Positions 31,722-38,935 of a DNA stretch of 64,000 nt are shown piece after piece. Made by a program: the position numbers and the translations under genes. Below the pieces are notes generated by a model. It saw nothing but the letters and a program-made list of their open reading frames with translations, searched no databases and had not been told where the DNA came from. Origin of the DNA: Bosea sp. ANAM02 (lineage in GTDB: Bacteria > Pseudomonadota > Alphaproteobacteria > Rhizobiales > Beijerinckiaceae); the NCBI RefSeq assembly GCF_011764485.1, contig NZ_AP022848.1, positions 2,136,001 to 2,200,000 on the forward strand, given 5' to 3'. How positions within the stretch are numbered: position 1 is the stretch's first letter; every line of letters begins with the position of its first letter.

Positions 31722-32263
31722 GGGGCGGAGTCCGGTCGGAAAACCCCTTCACTAGTCGTGTTCCATATATAACTCCCTATGGAATACGATCTACGTAGGG
31801 GTTTTTCCGCGCGCATCTCTGGCGAGAGCCATCGGCGGGGGAGCGGGCGGGCCGAGGTCGCGTAGCGGCCGAAGCTGCCCGGCTGGTCATCCGACGCGAG
31901 CGGGTGGGCGCAGAGCGCCTACCCCTCGTTGATCACACGGCCCGGTATTGCACGCCTGTACTCAGCGTCCCACGCGATAGGCTCAGCGTCCCGACTGCTG
32001 TGCTTCGGGTCTTGCGCCCGCCCTTCACCCACCGTCGCGCCAACGATTGGCGCGCATCATCGCTCGTTGATCATGTCCTCGACCAGGACAACATCAACAA
32101 CATCGTCGCGCCGACCTCGAACAGCACGTCCTCGAAGACCGTGCTTCCCGGCCGGATTCGGAGCATTCGAAACGGTCCTAAGAACCAGTCCTAAAGCCAA
32201 TCCCGAAACGGTACTAAAAACGGAAATTTATCAATAAAAACAATGGTGGCGAGCCCGGCAGGA
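31381..32263. repeat. Right arm of 883-bp inverted repeat, with attP-like end
   Basis: Inverted copy of 27001-27883. The outer end (32241-32263) is the inverted tRNA-Arg 3' core; beyond it the sequence is neither tRNA nor left flank but leads within 142 bases to the integrase gene. Arm, core and int side therefore look like an intact attP. From 31722 to 32240 it duplicates the noncoding end region and holds no gene. Confidence 0.88.
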
Positions 32264-32404
32264 CGCCTCTAGGTCGATCTGGTGGGCGATGCCAAGATGT
32301 TCTTTTGATTGCGGGATTCCCGTTTCGAAGTAGCGTTCCCCTCGTTTCGAGGCAGATCGGTCTATCTATGTGGCCGAAGAAGTTGAGCGAGGTCGGGATC
32401 GAGG

Positions 32405-33682
32405 ATGGCACGTTTAGGGCTGGTGCCGTTCACGAGGCAGTGGACGCGAGGTGGCGTCTTCGGCTTCCGGTTCCAGCTTCCCGCCGACGTGTTCGAGGCC
32501 CTGGTTGCCGCCGGTACGGCAGGCACGCGACGGTCGGTGACCTTCTCGCTCAAGACCCGCGATCCCCTGACGGCTCGAAGCCGGGCTCTGCGGGCTGCGG
32601 CTGATGTCGGAGACATGATCTCGGCGGTTCGGGCTGGGACGATCCCGCGCTGGCAGTTCGATCCGGCCGCATATCGGCAGGACAGGATCGTCATCCCGGC
32701 GACCGGCCGGAAGCAGTCCATCGCGCAGCAGGTCGGCCCGGCCGCATCGAAGAAGGGGATGACTCTTCGTCGGGTGTACAAGGAGGTCTATCTGCCACGC
32801 CGCCAGGAACGGAAGGGAGCCGTGCCGCGTCGGCGGTCCAGGCTCGACATGGAGAAGGCGATCACGCGCTTCGTGGCCTCGGCCGGGGACCTCGCCGTCA
32901 ACACCATCACCCGGAGGGACGCGGAGAAGTTCGTGCGCTCGCTAAAGGTGGGCTCGGTCGCGACGATGAAGAAGACGGTCACCTGCCTCTCGACGATCTG
33001 CAACGCTGCCCTTGCAGCGGGGCTGATCACCAGCAATCCGTTTAGGGGCCTCGGGCCGGACCGTGCCGCGATCGTTGCAGCGCGCCGCAGCTACTCCCGC
33101 TTCGACCATGACCAGCTTACCCGGTTCTTCGGCAGGACCGAGCGCGAGGACGGCGCGGTGCTGTGGTTGCCCAGGTTGTTGCTGCTGACGGGTGCCCGCC
33201 TGGAGGAGATGGCCCAGCTTCGTGCGGCATGGTTCGTCCGTCGTGACGGCGTCGAGGTGATCGACCTGCACGAGGCCAAGGTGAAGAACCCGCACAACAA
33301 GCGGTACATCCCGCTGCACCGGGACCTGCTCGACCTGGGTGTTCTGGACCATGTTCGTCGATCACCCGAGCGGCTCTTTCCCGAGTTGAAGTACCGGGCC
33401 TCTGCCGAGAGTTGGAGCAGCGCGATCAGCATGAAGCTGAACCGCGAGATCGACGCGGCGCTCGGGACTGATCGACGGCTGACCGTGCACTCGCTCAGGA
33501 AGACCTTCGAGCACGCCGCCTATGTCGTGGGAGTGCCGAAGGCGACGATCAACGCGATCACCGGCCACAAACCGGGCGACATCAGCGAGGAGCATTACCT
33601 CCTGCTTCAGGACGATCTCCCGCTGCTGAAGCGGCACATCGACCAGATCGACTTCCCGTTCCTGCGGCGGCTCGCGGCCTGA
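32405..33682 (+). CDS. int: Tyrosine recombinase/integrase
   Basis: A 425-residue site-specific recombinase, presumably acting at the tRNA-Arg 3' core. Catalytic residues are visible: Arg in TGARLEEMAQL, Lys around VKNPHNKRYIPLH, H-x-x-R in VHSLRKTF, His in ITGHKPGD and the nucleophilic Tyr in EEHYLLL near the C-terminus. The N-terminal ~110 residues are a DUF6538-like arm-binding region (RGGVFGFRFQLPADVF). It is transcribed away from the attP-like core, the normal position for int. Confidence 0.93.
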   Translation: MARLGLVPFTRQWTRGGVFGFRFQLPADVFEALVAAGTAGTRRSVTFSLKTRDPLTARSRALRAAADVGDMISAVRAGTIPRWQFDPAAYRQDRIVIPATGRKQSIAQQVGPAASKKGMTLRRVYKEVYLPRRQERKGAVPRRRSRLDMEKAITRFVASAGDLAVNTITRRDAEKFVRSLKVGSVATMKKTVTCLSTICNAALAAGLITSNPFRGLGPDRAAIVAARRSYSRFDHDQLTRFFGRTEREDGAVLWLPRLLLLTGARLEEMAQLRAAWFVRRDGVEVIDLHEAKVKNPHNKRYIPLHRDLLDLGVLDHVRRSPERLFPELKYRASAESWSSAISMKLNREIDAALGTDRRLTVHSLRKTFEHAAYVVGVPKATINAITGHKPGDISEEHYLLLQDDLPLLKRHIDQIDFPFLRRLAA

Positions 33683-33838
33683 GAGGGGTCATTTTCGACT
33701 GAATGCTCTTCGTGAACACCGACCTGGACATGGTCTCCATGACCATGTTCGGCATGTTCTCGCGCACCAACATCACGTTGCACTAGGCGGCGGTCTCCTG
33801 ACCGTCCTCCACCGTGTTCAAGGCGATCTCCTGGACCG
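33683..33838. other. Integrase/recombinase convergent spacer with small palindrome
   Basis: No gene. CATGGTC-TCCAT-GACCATG (33729-33747) is a perfect 7-bp inverted repeat and could be a weak terminator or binding site. Confidence 0.4.
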
Positions 33839-34405
33839 TCAGGCAAGCGCGCTCCGCCCGCCCTTCACGGCTCGATAGATCGTCGAGGGCGCGACGCCGA
33901 CATGCTCGGCGATCTCGGACATGGTCAGCGTGCCCTCGGCGATGAGCGTCTTCACCACGGTCAGCTTCACCGGGTCGAGGGCCTTTGGACGACCGCCGAC
34001 TCTTCCACGCGCACGGGCGGCCCGAAGACCGGCATGGGTACGCTCTCGAAGGAGATCGACTTCAAGCTGGCTCAGCGCCGACATCGTAACATAGAGGAAT
34101 CTGCCCGCAGGCGTCGTCGTGTCGATGGCCTCGGTGATTGACTTCAGGCCGATCTCGCGCCGCTGGAACTCCTCGCTCAGGTCGATGAGGTGGCGCACGG
34201 AGCGGGCCAGTCTGGACAGGCTGTACACGACCACCACGTCGCCAGCACGAGCATGATCGAGGAGCTTCCGCAGTTCGGGGCGATCGGCCTTGGTCCCGGA
34301 GATGGTCTCGGTGAAGATGCGCTCGCACCCCGCCGCCTTCAGCGCGTCAAGCTGGAGGCTGTGATCTTGTCCGTCCGTGGAAACTCGCGCCAGCCCCAGC
34401 TTCAT
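33839..34405 (-). CDS. Serine recombinase (resolvase/invertase family)
   Basis: A 188-residue small serine recombinase. The N-terminus MKLGLARVSTDGQDHSLQLDAL carries the catalytic Ser (residue 9). DVVVVYSLSRLARSVRHLIDL and TPAGRFLYVTMSALSQLEVDLLRER follow, and the C-terminus is an HTH (TMSEIAEHVGVAPSTIYRAVKGG). The ATG at 34405 has GGAGAGGCG directly upstream and is preferred over 34492. A copy matching through the window end begins at 63898 on the other strand. Confidence 0.93.
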   Translation of the reverse strand: MKLGLARVSTDGQDHSLQLDALKAAGCERIFTETISGTKADRPELRKLLDHARAGDVVVVYSLSRLARSVRHLIDLSEEFQRREIGLKSITEAIDTTTPAGRFLYVTMSALSQLEVDLLRERTHAGLRAARARGRVGGRPKALDPVKLTVVKTLIAEGTLTMSEIAEHVGVAPSTIYRAVKGGRSALA

Positions 34406-34541
34406 CGCCTCTCCTCTCTCGAAACCCGTCACATCGACGGTCTCATGAGAAGCCAGTTCTGCAAGCAGTTTTTGCGAGACCGTCGCCAGCATAATCCCGG
34501 ACGATCACGCCGCCATCACCAGCGTCGCGGAAACGACCGTT
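34303..34541. repeat. Left copy of recombinase-containing inverted repeat
   Basis: The 239 bases read as the reverse complement of 63762-64000 without indels (paired positions sum to 98303). Covers the 5' part and leader of the serine recombinase gene. The repeat continues past the right window edge, so its full length is unknown. Confidence 0.9.
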
Positions 34542-34645
34542 TGTAGGAGGAGAGCTTCCAGCGGAGAAATGGGGCAACGGGGTTCTACGATATCCCTGTG
34601 CTCTGAGCCTCCCCAAAAAATCACGCACCCAAAACCCGTTCCCTC

Positions 34646-34690
34646 TTGACGACAAGATTCATTGAACTACATGTAACTTCATTGAAGTTC
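34646..34690 (+). promoter_or_regulatory. Promoter with palindromic operator
   Basis: -35 TTGACG (34646-34651), 16 bases, -10-like TACATG (34668), followed by the near-perfect palindrome AACTTCATTGAAGTT (34676-34690). It lies 34 bases before the next start codon; the operator suggests a repressor. Confidence 0.5.
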
Positions 34691-34723
34691 ATGATCTCGC
34701 GCCGCCAGAAAGGGGAAGCCGTC

Positions 34724-35005
34724 ATGTCGTCCCGTGAACTCCAGGAACTCCATCGCCACCTGAGTGCCGCTGTTGCGATCGTGCAAAAGCTGCTCGATGG
34801 CTCTCCCGATGCCTCGCTGAGCTTTACCCGCAATCCCCATCACTTCCGAGAGACCGGCCACCTTTCGGATGCGGGGATTGAGACGATCTACAAGCTGTTC
34901 GATGACGGCCGATCAATCGAACAGGCCGCACAAGAAATGGGAATTTCGATCCGGGGTGCAGCATCGCGTCGGAGAGCATGGGCGAAGCGTTCCAGCAATC
35001 AGTGA
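34724..35005 (+). CDS. Small HTH-containing hypothetical protein
   Basis: 93 residues from the ATG at 34724, which follows AAGGGGAAG. An N-terminal helix (SSRELQELHRHLSAAVAIVQKLL) and a C-terminal resolvase-like HTH pattern (IYKLFDDGRSIEQAAQEMGISIRGAASRRRAW) suggest DNA binding. It may bind the palindrome just upstream. Confidence 0.6.
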   Translation: MSSRELQELHRHLSAAVAIVQKLLDGSPDASLSFTRNPHHFRETGHLSDAGIETIYKLFDDGRSIEQAAQEMGISIRGAASRRRAWAKRSSNQ

Positions 35006-35063
35006 TGGGAAGCTTCCTCGCTCCGCCAACCTATTTTTTCTTCAGTTTGAAAAGGTGTTTTCG

Positions 35064-35393
35064 ATGACCGCTTCTCGCCCTCATGAGTTGGTTGAAGACC
35101 CCGAATACTTCCGCGACGTGCTCAATAGCATGCGCATGATTGCCGACAAGAACCTACGCCGCGTGCGGTTTGGTCTGACGGGAGACGGTATAGCTCCGCA
35201 CTATGAAATTACAGTTCCCGATGGAGATTACATGGAGCACTCCGTCCGCTTCCCGATCAATGGGCTTACTCATCACACCCACCATCAGTCTCCTGAGCCT
35301 TTTGAGGTCACAAATCTGACCGAAAAATTCTCGTGGGACGACGTGATTGGGATGCTGGAACGCGCTCTGAGTAGGAAAAGAGAACGGAAGTAA
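35064..35393 (+). CDS. Hypothetical protein
   Basis: 109 residues from the ATG at 35064, with AAAGGTG upstream. Segments VRFGLTGDGIAPHYEITVPDG and a C-terminal KFSWDDVIGMLERALSRKRERK. No recognised domain. Follows the HTH gene by 58 bases and may be cotranscribed. Confidence 0.5.
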   Translation: MTASRPHELVEDPEYFRDVLNSMRMIADKNLRRVRFGLTGDGIAPHYEITVPDGDYMEHSVRFPINGLTHHTHHQSPEPFEVTNLTEKFSWDDVIGMLERALSRKRERK

Positions 35394-35561
35394 CTGCTGC
35401 CGATGCGTTCGGGGGGCGTCGCCTGCACCGTTATCGTAGCCGATGCAGCGAATGTCTGCTGCCCCTTCGCGAAGTCTCGAACGGGCAGCAGCAACAGTTG
35501 AATAAGGCCGTAGGAAACGATCACGCTCGTGAAGCTTGTTCGTGGTGGGAGCCAAGGGATT

Positions 35562-35774
35562 TTACGAGCGGTAGTTCTTGTACGCCTCGACGGCTTGAGC
35601 AAAGGCCCTTTGAGCCTCGTCGATGTCACTATAGGACTCAGTCTGGTGGCAGAACTGGTCGTCGTAGACTTCCACCAGGAACGGCTTGACCGCCATGTGT
35701 TCGCACTCCTCCTGGGTGAGCCGAGACAGCTTGACATCGAGTTCGCCGGACACAGCTTGGCTGATGATCTTCAT
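35562..35774 (-). CDS. Hypothetical protein, third gene of coupled trio
   Basis: 70 residues; MKIISQAVSGELDVKLSRLTQEE then ESYSDIDEAQRAFAQAVEAYKNY. No known domain. Its start overlaps the stop of the upstream gene by 4 bases. Confidence 0.55.
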   Translation of the reverse strand: MKIISQAVSGELDVKLSRLTQEECEHMAVKPFLVEVYDDQFCHQTESYSDIDEAQRAFAQAVEAYKNYRS

Positions 35775-36370
35775 TCGACTGTTCTCTCCTTAATCCGGCG
35801 TTTGATTTGGCCGAAGCCACGACTGGTGAGCAGACCCTGCTCGAAGGCAGCCTTCGCCCGGCCAATATCGATAAGCGCCTCACCCGGTTTGTAGGCGACC
35901 TTGGTGACCCACTCCGAGACCTTCGGGATATATGTGGACCTCGCAGTGATATGCGGCAGTTCGGCCGAGCGTGGATCGCCCTTTCGGATCAGGTCGTAAG
36001 AGACAATGAACTCCAGAGACGCTTCGTCATCCGGGCTGAAATCCTCGGGCAAACCAAGTTGGGAGACCGCCCACTGCTCTCCGTCCAACGTCAGGCCGAA
36101 AGTCGAGCAGTCGTCGAACTCCGGCCACACGGCCTCCCAGACGAACCCGCGCAGCATGAGTTCGTCCAAAATTTCCTCGGCGTTGTCGATCGTATCGTCG
36201 AGCCACCCCCAATCCACGTCGGGAAAGAAGTGCTCGGTCTTATCGTGGCGGAACGGTCCTTCGACTGTCCCGACAATGATCGCGGCGATCATGTTGATTG
36301 CCGTCTGGTTTACTGTCCAGCCACGCTGAAAAGGCTCCTGCCGAAATAAGGGGCGTAGGTCCTTCGTCAT
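35771..36370 (-). CDS. Hypothetical protein, second gene of coupled trio
   Basis: About 199 residues, acidic (DWGWLDDTIDNAEEILDELMLRGFVWEAVWPEFDD). No recognised family. The start codon shares one base with the upstream stop (TGATG), so translation is coupled; this also favours 36370 over the in-frame start at 36400. Confidence 0.6.
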   Translation of the reverse strand: MTKDLRPLFRQEPFQRGWTVNQTAINMIAAIIVGTVEGPFRHDKTEHFFPDVDWGWLDDTIDNAEEILDELMLRGFVWEAVWPEFDDCSTFGLTLDGEQWAVSQLGLPEDFSPDDEASLEFIVSYDLIRKGDPRSAELPHITARSTYIPKVSEWVTKVAYKPGEALIDIGRAKAAFEQGLLTSRGFGQIKRRIKERTVE

Positions 36371-36942
36371 CACGCGGCCTCCCGCTGAGACAAGGTCCAA
36401 GCCTTCAACGCGTTGCGAAACGCCTTGCGATCAGCCTCGTGTTGGAACGAGAGATCGGCTTTGCCACGGCCCGTCACGTACGCGACTACCACCCCGTTCT
36501 GGAACTGGACGCGCCAATAGCTGTCGGCGCGTAGGAACTTCACCGCGTCGTCCGGCAGCGACACCGTCCAGAACAAGTCGTCGTCCCGGATTTCGTAGAC
36601 GTTGCCCCGGCAGGTGAATTTCTCCTTCAGCGGATTATCCGGGAAGAAGTTGTTCACGACACGAGAGCCGCCCTCGTTCACAGGCTCGGCCGGATTTTCC
36701 CCGAAGAAGACGAGGTCGTGGCTGTATTTCGGGCGTGTTCCGAACATCCGTAGGCCCTCGACGCTCATGATCAGCTTCATGTCGCGCGGGTCCATCATCC
36801 GGTGCTCGTGCTTACCGTCCGGGCTGATCTTCACGACCTTCCAGACTTCGCGCTTGCCCCAGAGGGTGACTGACCAGTTCGGCTCCCTACTTGGGAGACC
36901 GGTTCTCGCATCCACACCCTTGACTTGCTTCATGATCGGCAT
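36370..36942 (-). CDS. Hypothetical protein, first gene of coupled trio
   Basis: 190 residues from the ATG at 36942, which has GGTGGAGATG 6-12 bases upstream. The frame is open to 37056, but the extra part (YWRWRGWRSFRWRWV) looks non-coding. Contains SVTLWGKREVWKVVKISPDGKHEHRMM and a C-terminal KADLSFQHEADRKAFRNALKAW. Family not recognised. Confidence 0.6.
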   Translation of the reverse strand: MPIMKQVKGVDARTGLPSREPNWSVTLWGKREVWKVVKISPDGKHEHRMMDPRDMKLIMSVEGLRMFGTRPKYSHDLVFFGENPAEPVNEGGSRVVNNFFPDNPLKEKFTCRGNVYEIRDDDLFWTVSLPDDAVKFLRADSYWRVQFQNGVVVAYVTGRGKADLSFQHEADRKAFRNALKAWTLSQREAA

Positions 36943-37086
36943 GACCCATCTCCACCGAAAGGACCGCCAGCCTCGCCAGCGCCAATATCCCTCGACGGAC
37001 CTATCGTACCAAACGCTCTCCTCATCGCACGTGAAATTTTGGTCCGGTGGGTCCATTCGTATAAAATTGGTTAACTTGGCGACTTA

Positions 37087-37114
37087 TTGACTTTTTGGGT
37101 CCGAATGGTATGTT
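37087..37114 (+). promoter_or_regulatory. Candidate promoter of RHH gene
   Basis: TTGACT (37087-37092), a 16-base spacer and TATGTT (37109-37114), 26 bases before the ATG at 37140. Confidence 0.45.
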
Positions 37115-37139
37115 GCGGCTCGTTGAGCGCGAGGGTGCC

Positions 37140-37322
37140 ATGGCCGAGAAGCCGAAGAAGGAACACAAGAACCGCGAGGGTAAGCAGTCCCTGACCGTTT
37201 GGATGACGCCTGAGGTCGTGAAGCTCGCAAAGATTGGCGCGCTGCTGGATGACAGCACGATCGAGCAGTTCGTCGAGTTGGCTCTGCGCGCTGAGATCGT
37301 AAAGCGCGGACTGAAGCTGTGA
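37140..37322 (+). CDS. Small ribbon-helix-helix-like protein
   Basis: 60 residues. A basic N-terminus (AEKPKKEHKNREGKQ), one short strand SLTVWMTPE, then two helices (EVVKLAKIGALLDDSTIEQFVELALRAEIVKRGL) fit an Arc/MetJ-type RHH repressor, perhaps autoregulatory or an orphan antitoxin. Confidence 0.6.
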   Translation: MAEKPKKEHKNREGKQSLTVWMTPEVVKLAKIGALLDDSTIEQFVELALRAEIVKRGLKL

Positions 37323-37459
37323 GGTTATCGGACGTGGTCGGAAGTTCGCCTTCGACCTGAAAGGCCCTCGCTCAACCGCTGAACTGCGCTCTGATTATCC
37401 AGTTAGTTTCCGGCAAAGTTGACATTTGCCAGCCTGGACTCGCAGCTTTTGTTCTTATT

Positions 37460-37729
37460 ATGTTCTCGTTTATGAAGCGGCGCGGCAGAATGAAGGAAGG
37501 CACGGTCCTCGAAGCCCTTGAGGCCGAGAAGGAGAGCCTAACGGTGTACTGCCCGACCTGCCGCTTGATCAGTGAAGTCAGGTGGCAGCGGCTCCCAACG
37601 CTGCGCCTGGGAGATCGGATCGAAACCCTGGTCAACCGAATGCGATGCCGAAGATGTGGAGGACGCCCCGCGAGCGTCGAAGCATCCGCGCAGTCCGATG
37701 CTCCAGGTTATGCCTGCAAGGTTTATTAG
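37460..37729 (+). CDS. Small zinc-ribbon-like protein
   Basis: 89 residues with two CxxC pairs, YCPTCR (~residue 30) and MRCRRCGG (~62), consistent with a zinc ribbon. Function unknown. The start region is uncertain because ATG codons at 37460, 37472 and 37490 are all in frame. Confidence 0.55.
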   Translation: MFSFMKRRGRMKEGTVLEALEAEKESLTVYCPTCRLISEVRWQRLPTLRLGDRIETLVNRMRCRRCGGRPASVEASAQSDAPGYACKVY

Positions 37730-37922
37730 TCACCTTGGCTCGGCACTTCTCGCCCAGGCCGTCGTCGAGCATGACTCAACGGGGCACCAAATGTGGGGCG
37801 TTAGCTGAAGAAGCATGGCGGGCAACGCCCCGCCGAACCCCATTCCCCCACAGGCTGGCGAAGACGGTCGGCGCGCGGTTCGAAGAAGGTTTTTTGGTAC
37901 AGGGCACTCGGTAGAGGATGAG

Positions 37923-38549
37923 CTAAAATTCCTGTACGGACACGGCGCGCTCGTAACCGGGCAACCTGTTCAACTCGCTCTGAACACATTCGGCTGTAAC
38001 GAGCCGATCAGTCCAGGCATGGATGATCAATTCCGGGGCTATTCTCTCAAACACTTGCACCTCCGCATCGCGGTAGGTGGGTTCGCAATCTGCTATGCCC
38101 TGAGCCACGCGATACGAGGTAGCTTGCGATCCAACACCTAGTGCGCTGTCAGAAAACATTTGCGCGAAGCCCCAAGGTCCATCCAATCGTCCTCGGTGCT
38201 CCTTGATTTCCTTCTTGGCGGCGCTTCGGCTGCAAAAGCGGCAGTGACGCGTCCACAAAATGCTCGGATCGAGAAAAAGGAACACCCAAGCGGCGCGTCC
38301 AACCGTGTTCTGCTTCGCCTTGAACATCTCGTTATTGATGGCAGAAATTGATACCGAGATTGCCTCGTCCTCGTCGTCAAGCCTGTGAGGTGCACTCCCG
38401 AAAGCGCAAAGACCGCGCCGCGCCAAATCAGCCCGAGAGAGAAGTCCGTACTCTACGATGCTGGAAAGATTCGCCGTTTGCGTGAAATGCATCAGGTACT
38501 GGATTCCGCGTCGTCTAGCTTCGCGCTGAATCCGTTGCCTGTAATCCAT
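37923..38549 (-). CDS. DarT-like ADP-ribosyltransferase (DUF4433)
   Basis: 208 residues resembling DarT, which ADP-ribosylates single-stranded DNA. Residues 15-40 read IQYLMHFTQTANLSSIVEYGLLSR, the DarT NAD-site pattern; the middle has ISVSISAINNEMFKAK and FLFLDPSILW. The C-terminal DAEVQVFERIAPELI matches the place of the catalytic Glu followed by the V-x-P-E-x-I-type segment. The usual DarG (macrodomain) antitoxin is not visible next to it. Confidence 0.75.
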   Translation of the reverse strand: MDYRQRIQREARRRGIQYLMHFTQTANLSSIVEYGLLSRADLARRGLCAFGSAPHRLDDEDEAISVSISAINNEMFKAKQNTVGRAAWVFLFLDPSILWTRHCRFCSRSAAKKEIKEHRGRLDGPWGFAQMFSDSALGVGSQATSYRVAQGIADCEPTYRDAEVQVFERIAPELIIHAWTDRLVTAECVQSELNRLPGYERAVSVQEF

Positions 38550-38935
38550 CGCGCAGGTGTCCGAGCTATCTAGTCGAGCCCAATGATCGACACCCTTCTC
38601 AAGGTGTCAATAGCCATGTCGTGAATGCTCCCGTTTCGATGCGAGGAGCTTACGGCCCTCAACACCAGATCGGTGGGAAAGACCTATTCGGCGCAGATCG
38701 CGTCGAGGCGAACAGCCGGGCTGCCGGAATATCTTGGCTCCCGCCGTCATTGATATGCCCGGCGCACGCTCCGCATGACTTCGCTGCTCAGCGTACCGAG
38801 ACGCCCCATTTGCAATCGCCGGGGACGATCACACTCGCACGCTCATTGGAAGGATGACATCCAGGCTCTGCCGCTGGCACAACGGGATGCTGTAGAGATT
38901 CGGCAGCATTTCGAGCGATTGAGCAGGGCCTGAAG
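38550..38935. other. Spacer between darT-like and type ISP genes
   Basis: 386 bases between divergent genes. A 78-codon frame at 38621-38857 has no convincing start signal or recognisable sequence. Probably contains promoters for both neighbours; I see no clear one. Confidence 0.4.

Noticed and set aside
38621..38857. 78-codon frame considered as a possible antitoxin of the DarT-like gene
   Set aside because: No ribosome site, no macrodomain or antitoxin features, composition not protein-like.
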